From positions 1-64,000 of the forward strand of contig CADAJV010000009.1 of the NCBI GenBank assembly GCA_902788275.1: DNA of 64,000 bases. Direction: 5' to 3'. Positions 36,218 through 44,259 of this stretch are shown here, piece by piece (the first letter of the stretch is position 1; every line of letters begins with the position of its first letter). The notes beneath the pieces were generated by a model. It made no database searches and was not told the origin of the DNA. It saw only the letters and a program-made list of their open reading frames with translations. The translations under genes and the position numbers were made by a program. This DNA is from an uncultured Bacteroidales bacterium. Its GTDB lineage: Bacteria; Bacteroidota; Bacteroidia; Bacteroidales; Bacteroidaceae.

Positions 36218-37282
36218 ATGGAGAAAGTAGGTTCGTTATATGAGCAATGGATGGCTCTGCAACCATTGGACGAGCGAAAGGAATATTTGCTCAGTCAGAG
36301 GTTTACTATTGACTACAACTACAACAGTAACCATATCGAGGGCAACACGCTGACATACGGTCAGACAGAACTGCTCCTGCTGTTTGGCAAAGTCAGTGGC
36401 GAAGGTAAACTGAAGGATTTCGCTGATATGAAGGCCAGTCAGGTGGGACTGAAGATGATGATGGAGGAAGTGGCCTCAGGCAAGATGCCCCTGACGCAGA
36501 ATTTTATCCGTCAGCTCCACAAGACACTGCTGCGCGAGGACTACACCGTCTATCGTAATCTGCCGGGTGGCATACAGACCAGCTTCGTTATCCACGCCGG
36601 ACAGTATAAGACGCGGCCTAACAGCGTCATTACTCGCTATGGTGACCGTTTCGACTATGCTTCGCCGGAAGAGACTCCAGCCTTGATGGCTGACTTGGTT
36701 GACTGGTACAATGAAGCGGAGCAGTCTGGCAAATACTCGCCCGTGGAGTTGGCGGCCCTGTTTCATTACCGCTACATCCGCATCCACCCCTTTGAGGATG
36801 GCAACGGGCGCATAGCACGGCTGATGGTGAACTATATTCTGGCTCGCCACGGATGGCCGATGATAGTAGTGAGAAATCGCAGAAAGAATGAATACCTTGA
36901 GGCGTTGCATCAATCGGATCTTGAGATAGGGGCTACACCATACAAGGGCGCACATGCATCTCTGGTAGGCATACGTCATTTCTTGAAACACTTTATGTCC
37001 ATAGTGGCGACAGAGCTAAAATACAAGATAGATTTTGCGAAAGAGCAATCGCCTGATGTGTGGTGGTACGACGGTGAGCGCATCAATTTCAGAAGTGAAT
37101 CAACGGCTAAGCTGCTCATGGCGATGGAACTGGATGCTGAGATAACCATAGAGCAATTGAGCGAACAGGCTGGTATTAATACAGCGGCTGTTAAGAAGCA
37201 ACTACGCCAAATGACAAAGAAAGGATACATCCAGCGAAGGGAGAACGGTGACTGGCACGTGTTTGCTACCTCGTCTGTCTGA
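36218..37282 (+). CDS. Fic-domain AMP-transferase with autoinhibitory motif and winged-helix C-terminus
   Basis: The 354-residue protein carries the complete Fic motif HPFEDGNGRIAR (His190 to Arg201). The N-terminal motif Ser37-NHI-Glu41-Gly fits (S/T)xxxE(G/N), the inhibitory helix of class II Fic proteins, so activity is probably restrained in cis. The C-terminus (about 280-350, ITIEQLSEQAGINTAAVKKQ) is a winged helix-turn-helix that may bind DNA. Class II proteins of this layout transfer AMP to proteins, but the target is unknown. ATG 36218 was chosen because upstream in-frame starts run into the tRNA. The stop codon is TGA. It lies between the UCA tRNA-like gene and the gene with in-frame TGA codons; a functional link is not shown. 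Confidence 0.88.
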   Translation: MEKVGSLYEQWMALQPLDERKEYLLSQRFTIDYNYNSNHIEGNTLTYGQTELLLLFGKVSGEGKLKDFADMKASQVGLKMMMEEVASGKMPLTQNFIRQLHKTLLREDYTVYRNLPGGIQTSFVIHAGQYKTRPNSVITRYGDRFDYASPEETPALMADLVDWYNEAEQSGKYSPVELAALFHYRYIRIHPFEDGNGRIARLMVNYILARHGWPMIVVRNRRKNEYLEALHQSDLEIGATPYKGAHASLVGIRHFLKHFMSIVATELKYKIDFAKEQSPDVWWYDGERINFRSESTAKLLMAMELDAEITIEQLSEQAGINTAAVKKQLRQMTKKGYIQRRENGDWHVFATSSV

Positions 37283-37331
37283 GAGGAGGCATTTTTTCCT
37301 TTTGAGAGGCGGAAATTGGCTATACAAAAGC

Positions 37332-37360
37332 ATCAGGCGGCCCATTGCGGGCCGCCTGAT
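37332..37360. terminator. Bidirectional terminator-like hairpin
   Basis: A perfect 12-bp GC-rich stem (ATCAGGCGGCCC / GGGCCGCCTGAT) with a 5-nt loop lies between the convergent fic gene and the minus-strand TGA-containing gene. T runs are weak on both sides. Confidence 0.65.
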
Positions 37361-37386
37361 ACTATATGGTATGGGGAGAGGAACGG

Positions 37387-38142
37387 TTATTTCTTCTCTT
37401 CCTCAACGCCATAAAACTTTAAAATCGCATCTACTTTTTTCTGGTCTCATACTTCCTTAAGAAGCTTTGCTTTATAATCTATTCATAAATCGTTACATCC
37501 TTGAACGACTTGTCTTCATTTTTCTTTTCGTTGTTTTATTTCTTCATCTTTGATGGTGCTTGGATCTTTTTTGTAACGATTATAAAATCGAGCTAAGTTT
37601 TTTAGTGAAGAATTGAGAGCTTCAGCAGATTGTTGACGAGCTTCAGCAGATTGTTGACGAGCTTCAGCAGATTGTTGTCTTGCCTCCGCAGATTGTTGTC
37701 TTGCCTCCGCAGATTGTTTATCATACTCAGCAGACTTTGTTTCCATATAAGTTTTAAATCATGTTTTATAGTTTTCGTAAGAATTATTAATTTGCGCTAT
37801 TGCTTCAAAATATTCATCAGATCTACGTTCATTATCATCATCTAAAAAATCATATAAAACCTTTTTAGATATTCAGCTATAAATTGTAGACCAAATAAAT
37901 AACAACTGGTTTTCTTTACTGATTCACCAATCTTTTTTCATTTCATTAAGTATAAAATCTTCTGTATAGGCTGTTGCACTTCTTGTGCGCATAATGGTAT
38001 CGTTTTGCACAAAATCAAGCAGCTTGTTGTTGAATTCAGTAGGCAGCTTGACTCCGAGCGCCTTGTCGAGCCTGTCAACAATGTTTCCGCCATTTTGGGC
38101 ATGGGCGGGTGGGTGGGGGAAAAGGATAGCCGTCACCATCAC
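37387..38142 (-). CDS. Secreted coiled-coil protein gene with six in-frame TGA codons (candidate UGA recoding)
   Basis: From GTG 38142 to TAA 37387-37389 the frame has 252 codons, no TAA or TAG, and TGA at codons 73, 90, 128, 209, 220 and 232 (37924, 37873, 37759, 37516, 37483 and 37447, lowest base of each). The start region looks like a signal peptide (MVTAILFPHPPAHAQNGGN). The middle has heptads QQSAEAR at 37616-37720 whose copies use different synonymous codons (GCG GAG GCA AGA versus GCT GAA GCT CGT), a sign of selection on protein. Read as Trp, the TGA contexts look natural (KT-W-FKTY, DL-W-IDYK, EV-W-DQKK); Gly is the other known bacterial reading. Two TGG codons are also present. The 3' two-thirds is AT-rich, unlike its neighbours. 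Upstream the same frame continues through TGA 38173 and 38242 to ATG 38250, so the true start is uncertain. A decaying gene is the alternative. Confidence 0.6.
37616..37720 (-). repeat. 21-bp tandem repeat encoding QQSAEAR heptads
   Basis: About five 21-bp units on the minus strand encode QSAEARQ-type heptads. Two adjacent units read TCT GCG GAG GCA AGA CAA CAA and the next two TCT GCT GAA GCT CGT CAA CAA. The five base differences between the two types are all synonymous. A fifth unit diverges at its end (GCT CTC). The heptad pattern suits a helical, possibly coiled-coil, segment. Confidence 0.85.
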
Positions 38143-38250
38143 CAGAAAGCCTATAAGATGACAGCGACTCTTTCAGCCAAAAAAGATTGACGTGGAGATA
38201 AAGGAAGAAATGGAAGAAAACCTAAAGGGATGCTTTTCTGCTCAGTTCAT

Positions 38251-38642
38251 ACGCCGTTATTGTTTCGGGGACTTGTCTGTCCGCATTTAGCGCTTGCCTG
38301 AGGTTAAGGAGCCCTGCCACTTGCGGAGCAATGTTCTTGTCTTGTGCCTATCATCGGACGACAGCCGTGCCACCTTGCCAGCATATCCCTATGCTGCATA
38401 ATATGCCATGCTTTCTATTCCCCGTCCTTGCACCATCGCTCCCGGCCGCTCCTCTTCCGCTTGCCGCAATGTGAACGCTGATAAACGCTACCCACGGCCG
38501 TGGCCTCCGCCATACGCTCGCGAACTGGATTTGTCCGGTTAAACAAGTTTTCGCTTACAAAGATAAAGCTTTTTTCTTAATACGCACCAAATATAAAGGG
38601 AGAAAAATAGTAATATATAATATGTATGTGGATTTTTTTGCC
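38251..38642. other. Intergenic region, no gene recognised
   Basis: About 390 bp, GC-richer than the TGA-containing gene next to it. Short frames on both strands are broken by several stops and show no recognisable domain. An undescribed RNA is possible, but I could not fold a convincing structure by eye. Confidence 0.4.
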
Positions 38643-38650
38643 TACTTTTG
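38643..38650 (+). promoter_or_regulatory. Promoter -7 box for the rhomboid gene
   Basis: TACTTTTG followed by C lies 27 bp before ATG 38677 and matches the Bacteroidetes -7 consensus. Confidence 0.6.
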
Positions 38651-38676
38651 CATTCTTAATTGAAAAATGACGCACC

Positions 38677-39594
38677 ATGTTTAAGATGCCCCCTATAACC
38701 AAGAACCTGCTGGTGATAAACATACTGATGTTTCTCGCTACGGGTTTGTTGCAGAACAACGGCATAGACCTCAACGACTTGCTGGGCTTGCATTTCTTCA
38801 AGTCAGATAGCTTTATGCCCTATCAGCTGCTCACCTATATGTTTATGCACGCCAACTTCGAGCATATTTTCTTCAATATGCTGGCCTTCTGGATGTTCGG
38901 GCGCATCCTCGAGCAGGCCTGGGGCGCGAAGAGGTATCTGGTGTTCTACCTAGTGTGCGGCGTCGGCGCCGGTTTGTGCCAGGAGTTGGTGCAGTATATA
39001 GAGTATGCCAGTTCTGGCATGGCAAACTTTGATATGGTGTCGGATGGGGTAAATAAGATTCCCATGAAGGAGTATCTGCGCATGTGGACTACTGTGGGAG
39101 CCTCGGGTGCGGTCTATGGCATATTGCTCGGATTCGGCATGACGTTCCCCAACGAGCGCATCCTGCTGCTCATTCCACCTATTCCGCTCAAGGCAAAGTA
39201 TCTGGTAATTGGTTACGCAGTGATTGAACTGCTGTCGGGTCTCGGCTCCAGCGGCAGCAATGTGGCACACTTCGCTCACCTGGGCGGTATGCTCTTTGGA
39301 TTGGGCCTGATACTTTATTGGCGTCACAAGTCAGGCATAGGCCGTGGCGGCTTTAGCTCCTGGCGCGAATACAAGCCCAAGAAGAGTGTGTGGGAACGTG
39401 TCAAAAGGCCGGCTCAAAAGCAGGAGAAAGAGACAAAAAATACCGATTCCATCGATGAATATGCCGATGAGCTTGCCCGTCGCCGGGCACGCCAGGCAGA
39501 GGTGGACCGCATACTGGAGAAGGTAAAGCGTTCAGGCTATGATTGCCTGACCGACGAGGAGAAAAAGACAATCTTTGACTTCCGCAACCATTAG
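38677..39594 (+). CDS. Rhomboid-family intramembrane serine protease
   Basis: The 305-residue protein has six or so membrane segments in about 10-225. The catalytic Ser lies in VGASGAVYG and the His in HFAHLGGMLFG. The conserved HxxxN-type loop region is FMHANFEHIFFNMLAFW. It cleaves substrates inside the inner membrane. The C-terminal 75 residues are cytoplasmic and charged (GGFSSWREYKPKKSVWERVK, then a DELARRRARQAEVDRILEKV helix), as is common in Bacteroidetes rhomboids. The EEP-family gene follows 31 bp downstream, or overlaps if an earlier start is used, so the pair is probably an operon. Confidence 0.92.
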   Translation: MFKMPPITKNLLVINILMFLATGLLQNNGIDLNDLLGLHFFKSDSFMPYQLLTYMFMHANFEHIFFNMLAFWMFGRILEQAWGAKRYLVFYLVCGVGAGLCQELVQYIEYASSGMANFDMVSDGVNKIPMKEYLRMWTTVGASGAVYGILLGFGMTFPNERILLLIPPIPLKAKYLVIGYAVIELLSGLGSSGSNVAHFAHLGGMLFGLGLILYWRHKSGIGRGGFSSWREYKPKKSVWERVKRPAQKQEKETKNTDSIDEYADELARRRARQAEVDRILEKVKRSGYDCLTDEEKKTIFDFRNH

Positions 39595-39625
39595 AAGAGC
39601 CGCAAAGGCGGAATCCGACAAGACA

Positions 39626-40714
39626 ATGAATGTACACAGGCATATAGGCAAGATAATTTCGAGGTTGCTGCTGGTGCTCAACATCGTGGTGGCCGTAATG
39701 CTGTTGTTGTCTGCTTGGGGCGGCTACATCAATCCCAATACCTTTGGATGGGAAGGCTCGTTGGCCTTGCTTTTTCCGTTTCTTGTGTTAGTGGCATTCC
39801 TCTTTATGGCTGGATGGCTGGTGGTGATGTCACGCCGATGGCTGGTGAGTTTCTGCGCGCTGCTACTATGTGTTTTCCAGCTGCGCACCTATTGCCCTAT
39901 CAATATGCCGCAGCCTGTGCCCAAGGGCGCCATCAAGGTGGTGAGCTACAACACCTACGGTTTGGGCTGGGGACAGAAAGATTCTGTCATTCACAGCCAG
40001 ATGATGGACTATCTGCGCAACAGCGATGCTGACTTGTTTTGTGCCCAGGAGAGCAGCTATAACCCACGCCATAAAAAAGTGGTAGAGGATGCCGTTGCTC
40101 ACTGGCAGTATCGTGACTCCGTGTTTTTTGCCAAGGGCGGCAATTCGCTCACCCTTTTCTCTAATTATCCCATACTTGACCGCCATGTGATTCACTCCTC
40201 CTCGCCGGGCCATGTCTGCGTTGCCTATAATGTAAAGATAGAGAGCGACACCGTGGTGGTAGTCAATTGTCATTTTGTTTCCAACGCCATCAATCCGGAC
40301 GACAAGGCCGTATATCAGAAAATCGTTACCATTTCAGACAACGACAGCACCAGCGAGGATATTATGCGTCTGGGGCGCAAGGTCAATGATGCCGGCATGC
40401 GACGTGCCGAGCAGGTTGACTCGCTGGTTCTCTACCTGAAGCAGCAGGGCGACAAGCCAATCATCGTGTGCGGCGACTTCAATGAGACTCCGCTCTCCTA
40501 TGTCCACACCCGCCTCTGCCGTATGCTAAACGACGCCTACACGGCTTCTGGCAATGGTCCTGGCATTTCCTATCACCTCAACAAGATGTATTTCCGCCTT
40601 GACAACATACTGTGCAGCAGTCATTGGCACGCTTTCGGTGCACGGGTTGACAGGCGTCAAAAGATGTCGGACCATTATCCTATAGAGGCATGGCTTAAGC
40701 GCGTAAATAAATAG
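39626..40714 (+). CDS. Membrane-anchored endonuclease/exonuclease/phosphatase-family protein
   Basis: The 362-residue protein has three N-terminal membrane segments (about 10-95) and an EEP-fold domain outside the membrane. Motifs in order: VVSYNTYGLG, FCAQESS (metal Glu), VVNCHF, VCGDFNETP and SDHYPIEAW (catalytic His). The family includes nucleases and phospholipid or phosphoinositide phosphatases, and the substrate cannot be chosen from sequence. ATG 39626 was preferred over 39575, which overlaps the rhomboid gene and lacks a sensible membrane start. Confidence 0.85.
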   Translation: MNVHRHIGKIISRLLLVLNIVVAVMLLLSAWGGYINPNTFGWEGSLALLFPFLVLVAFLFMAGWLVVMSRRWLVSFCALLLCVFQLRTYCPINMPQPVPKGAIKVVSYNTYGLGWGQKDSVIHSQMMDYLRNSDADLFCAQESSYNPRHKKVVEDAVAHWQYRDSVFFAKGGNSLTLFSNYPILDRHVIHSSSPGHVCVAYNVKIESDTVVVVNCHFVSNAINPDDKAVYQKIVTISDNDSTSEDIMRLGRKVNDAGMRRAEQVDSLVLYLKQQGDKPIIVCGDFNETPLSYVHTRLCRMLNDAYTASGNGPGISYHLNKMYFRLDNILCSSHWHAFGARVDRRQKMSDHYPIEAWLKRVNK

Positions 40715-40806
40715 GTTTTTGCTGTCGATTGGTAGCAAAAGCGGGACAAAATGCCGCGATTTGGCGAAATAAATACTCCGTAGCTTAGCAGGATAGAAAA
40801 AAAATA

Positions 40807-40814
40807 CTATATTT
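40807..40814 (+). promoter_or_regulatory. Promoter -7 box for secDF
   Basis: TATATTTG followed by C, 88 bp before the secDF start, matches the Bacteroidetes -7 consensus. No good -33 box is seen. Confidence 0.5.
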
Positions 40815-40901
40815 GCACGCCCAATAATGCAAAGTTGTGCCGGCAGCCGGCACGCAGGGCTCAGTAACGAGATAATATAAACATAAAACAACAATAACAA
40901 A

Positions 40902-43898
40902 ATGCAAAACAAAGGATTTGTAAAAGTGTTTGCCGTGTTGCTTACACTTGTGTGCATCTACTATTTGTCGTTCTCCTTCGTGACCAGCCACTATGAGGCA
41001 AAGGCCGCCAAGATGGCTCCCGCAATGGGCCAGCGTTATCTTGACTCGATGAAGAATGAGCGCGTGTGGATGTTTAAGACCCTGCAGGAGTGCCAGGAGT
41101 ATCAGCTTGGCCTCGGCCTCGACCTGAAGGGCGGTATGAATGTAACTCTTGAGGTCTCGGTGCCCGACATCGTGAAGATTCTCGCTTCCGACAACGTCAG
41201 CGACGCTAACTTCCAGAAGGCTTTTGAGGAAGCCAACAAGATGGCCAACGAGAGCCAGGATGACTTCATCACCCTGTTTATTAACTCTTACCAGAAAATT
41301 GCCGGCAAGAATAAGCTTGCCGCAGTGTTCGCCACCCAGCAGCTCAGCGAGAAAATCAATGCCCAGTCTTCTGACAGCGACATTGAGAAGGTGATCCGTG
41401 CCGAGGTGAGGGACGCAATCGACAATTCATATAACGTGCTTCGCTCGCGTATCGACCGCTTTGGCGTGGCTCAGCCCAACATCCAGAAACTGGAGGGTAG
41501 CCTTGGCCGAATTATGGTGGAGATGCCGGGCGTAAAGGAGCCCGAGCGTGTACGTAAGCTCCTCCAGACCAGTGCAAACCTTGAGTTCTGGGAGACCTAC
41601 AGCTTCCCCGAAATATGGCCGGAGCTGCAGGCCCTCGACAGCAAGCTGGTGGGCGGTGGCGCTGCCACCGACAGCACTGCTGCCAAGGAGGAGGCCGTTG
41701 CCGAGGAGAAGGCTGCTGCCGACACTGCCAAGGCCGGCATTCAGCTCAAGCCCGAGGTCAAGAAGTCCCAGAACACTGCTCAGGCAGCTGCTGACAAGAA
41801 GGCTCACCCGCTGCTCTCCATGGTGATGCCTGCTCAGAATGCCCGTGGCGGTAGCGCTGTGGTTGGCTACGTTATGTCCTACGATACCGCCGAGGTCAAC
41901 AAGATCCTCAATTCTCCCGAGGCTAAGTCCACACTGCGTGGCGACCTCTCGCTGAAGTGGGGCGTGAAGGCCAGCGATATGTTCCCCAACGCCGATGTTT
42001 TTGAGCTCTATGCCATCCGCACCACTGCCGACGGCAAGGCTCCGCTGGAGGGCAACGCCATTACCGATGCCAAGGCAGACTTCGACCAGTATGGCAAGCC
42101 TGAGGTAAGCATGTCGATGAACAACGACGGCGCGCGCGTATGGGCGAACCTTACTAAGAATAATATTGGCAAGGCTGTTGCCATCGTCCTTGACGGCGTG
42201 GTTTACAGTGCTCCCAATGTGATGAGTGAAATCAACGGCGGCAACTCGCAGATTACCGGTAACTTCACCACCGAGGACACCAAGGACCTCGCCAATGTGC
42301 TGAAGGGCGGTAAGATGGACGCTCCCGTCAAGATTGTGCAGGATGACACCGTAGGTCCGTCCCTCGGACAGGAGTCTATCAATAAGGGTATCATGTCATG
42401 TATCGTGGCCTTCGTGCTGCTGATGATTTACATGTGTCTGCTCTACGGCATCAAGCCCGGTATGGTTGCCAACTGCGCCCTGATCATCAACTTCTTCTTC
42501 ATCCTGGGTGTGCTGGCATCGTTCCAGGCAGCGCTCACCATGAGCGGTATTGCCGGTATGGTGCTCACCCTCGGTATGGCAGTGGATGCCAACGTGCTTA
42601 TCTATGAGCGTACCAAGGAGGAGCTTCGCGCAGGCAAGAAGATTAAGACCGCCCTCGCTGACGGCTACGGCAATGCCTTCTCGGCCATCATCGACTCCAA
42701 CGTCACCTCAATCATCACCGGTATAATCCTGTTCAACTTCGGTACCGGTCCCATCCGCGGCTTCGCCACCACCCTCATCATCGGTCTGCTGGCATCTGTA
42801 TTCACCGCCGTATGGTTGACTCGCATCGTCTTTGAGCACTTCCACAAGAAGGATAAGTGGCTCAACCTGACCTTCACTACTCCGTTCTCTAAGAACATGA
42901 TGCAGAACACCAAGTATAAGTTTATGTCTGCATACAAGGTCAGCTTCGTAGTATGGGGCGTGGCTCTGGCTGTCTGCTTCGGTTCCTACTTCACCCGCGG
43001 ATTGAGCAGCGGTATCGACTTTACCGGTGGTCGCAACTACACTGTCAAGTTTGAGAAGGAGGTAGTGCCCGAGGATGTCAAGGCTCTCGTTCAAGCCAAT
43101 GCCGGCGAGGCCAATGTGGCTGTGCTTGCACTGGGCACCGACGGCAAGACCGTGCGCATCTCCACCAACTATAAGATAGAGAGCAACGATCCCTCCGTGG
43201 ACAATGAGATTGAGACTATTCTCTACAAATCGCTCAAGGAAGGCAACCTGCTTTCTGCCGGAGTTCCTTTCGAGCAGTTTAAGGATCGTGACAACCAGAA
43301 GGGCGGCTCCATCATCTCTTCTCAGAAGGTTGGTCCGTCGGTGGCTAAGGACGTAACCTACGGCGCTATCAAGGCCGTAATCTTCGCCCTCATCGCCATC
43401 TTCCTCTATATCTTCATCCGCTTCCGCAACGTGGCCTTCTCCATCGGTAGCACCGTGGGCTTGATTTGCGACTCGTTGCTGATTATCGGAACCTACTCGC
43501 TTCTGTGGGGCGTAATGCCGTTCAGCCTTGAGGTTGACCAGACGTTTATAGCCGCCGTGCTGACGTGTATCGGTTACTCCATCAACGATAAGGTGGTAAT
43601 CTTCGACCGTATCCGCGAGTTCCTCAAGCTTTATCCCAAGCGCGACAAGCAGCTGCTCTTCAATCAGTCGCTCAACACCACCTTGGCACGTACCATCAAC
43701 ACGTCCACCACTACGTTGCTCGTGCTGCTGTGTATCTTCTTCCTCGGTGGCGACAGCATCCGCAGCTTCTCGTTTGCAATGATTCTGGGTGTTATCTACG
43801 GAACCCTCTCATCGCTCTTCATCGCAGCCCCGCTGGCTTACCTTATCCTCGGTGGCAAGATCAAGAAGGAGGATGATGTTGAAGAAGCAGCAAAGTAG
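40902..43898 (+). CDS. secDF: Fused protein-export membrane protein SecDF
   Basis: The 998-residue protein joins SecD (about 1-640) and SecF (about 665-998) in one chain, usual for Bacteroidetes. SecD landmarks are GLGLDLKGGMNVTLEV, LRSRIDRFGVAQPNI and GMAVDANVLIYERTKEEL in the membrane. SecF has GIDFTGGRNYTVKFE and IGYSINDKVVIFDRIRE. A low-complexity Ala/Lys/Glu stretch lies in the first periplasmic domain (about 255-295). It uses the proton gradient to pull exported proteins through SecYEG. A strong terminator follows. Confidence 0.97.
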   Translation: MQNKGFVKVFAVLLTLVCIYYLSFSFVTSHYEAKAAKMAPAMGQRYLDSMKNERVWMFKTLQECQEYQLGLGLDLKGGMNVTLEVSVPDIVKILASDNVSDANFQKAFEEANKMANESQDDFITLFINSYQKIAGKNKLAAVFATQQLSEKINAQSSDSDIEKVIRAEVRDAIDNSYNVLRSRIDRFGVAQPNIQKLEGSLGRIMVEMPGVKEPERVRKLLQTSANLEFWETYSFPEIWPELQALDSKLVGGGAATDSTAAKEEAVAEEKAAADTAKAGIQLKPEVKKSQNTAQAAADKKAHPLLSMVMPAQNARGGSAVVGYVMSYDTAEVNKILNSPEAKSTLRGDLSLKWGVKASDMFPNADVFELYAIRTTADGKAPLEGNAITDAKADFDQYGKPEVSMSMNNDGARVWANLTKNNIGKAVAIVLDGVVYSAPNVMSEINGGNSQITGNFTTEDTKDLANVLKGGKMDAPVKIVQDDTVGPSLGQESINKGIMSCIVAFVLLMIYMCLLYGIKPGMVANCALIINFFFILGVLASFQAALTMSGIAGMVLTLGMAVDANVLIYERTKEELRAGKKIKTALADGYGNAFSAIIDSNVTSIITGIILFNFGTGPIRGFATTLIIGLLASVFTAVWLTRIVFEHFHKKDKWLNLTFTTPFSKNMMQNTKYKFMSAYKVSFVVWGVALAVCFGSYFTRGLSSGIDFTGGRNYTVKFEKEVVPEDVKALVQANAGEANVAVLALGTDGKTVRISTNYKIESNDPSVDNEIETILYKSLKEGNLLSAGVPFEQFKDRDNQKGGSIISSQKVGPSVAKDVTYGAIKAVIFALIAIFLYIFIRFRNVAFSIGSTVGLICDSLLIIGTYSLLWGVMPFSLEVDQTFIAAVLTCIGYSINDKVVIFDRIREFLKLYPKRDKQLLFNQSLNTTLARTINTSTTTLLVLLCIFFLGGDSIRSFSFAMILGVIYGTLSSLFIAAPLAYLILGGKIKKEDDVEEAAK

Positions 43899-43965
43899 AA
43901 TTCACAGAATTCTGTTAAGGATCAAGATTGTGTAACGACGGCTTACGCCAGGTTTACACCATAGC

Positions 43966-43999
43966 CAGTGGCGAAACTCCTCAGGAAGTTTCGCCACTG
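43966..43999 (+). terminator. Rho-independent terminator after secDF
   Basis: A 13-bp stem (CAGTGGCGAAACT / AGTTTCGCCACTG) with an 8-nt loop is followed by CTTTTTTTG. Confidence 0.93.
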
Positions 44000-44045
44000 C
44001 TTTTTTTGTGCCCGGCCTCACGCGCGTACTTTATTTATATATTAA

Positions 44046-44230
44046 TATTGGTGTCCGGGGAAAAATCTATAAACCTCATAGAAGCCTTTATATATGTGAC
44101 CTTCCGAATGTTATAGTATATTAGAGCTTACTTTCTTGCAATTAAAAAAGCATACGTTGTTATCATACGCCCCCGGCCCTATGGGCCACCCCGGAGGGCG
44201 TATGATACTAACTTTCCCCGGACACCAATA
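44046..44230. mobile_element. 185-bp element with 18-bp terminal inverted repeats (MITE-like)
   Basis: TATTGGTGTCCGGGGAAA at 44046-44063 is perfectly inverted at 44213-44230. The interior has no gene. It holds a second palindrome, TATCATACGCCC / AGGGCGTATGATA (44161-44208), with an inner GGCCC/GGGCC stem; parts of that palindrome recur at 28022 and 35950. Clear target-site duplications are not seen because both flanks are TA-rich. Alternatively it is a large structured terminator. Confidence 0.5.
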
Positions 44231-44259
44231 ATATATTAAGGACGCATCTACAGAATGCT

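Noticed and set aside
37387..38142. Ordinary pseudogene
   Set aside because: All interruptions are TGA, none TAA or TAG, there is no frameshift, and the repeats differ only synonymously. A burst of TGG-to-TGA changes remains possible, so I kept it as the stated alternative and not as the call.
38251..38642. Known structured RNA (tmRNA, RNase P RNA, 6S)
   Set aside because: I looked for their conserved core sequences by eye and found none; left as unassigned intergenic DNA.
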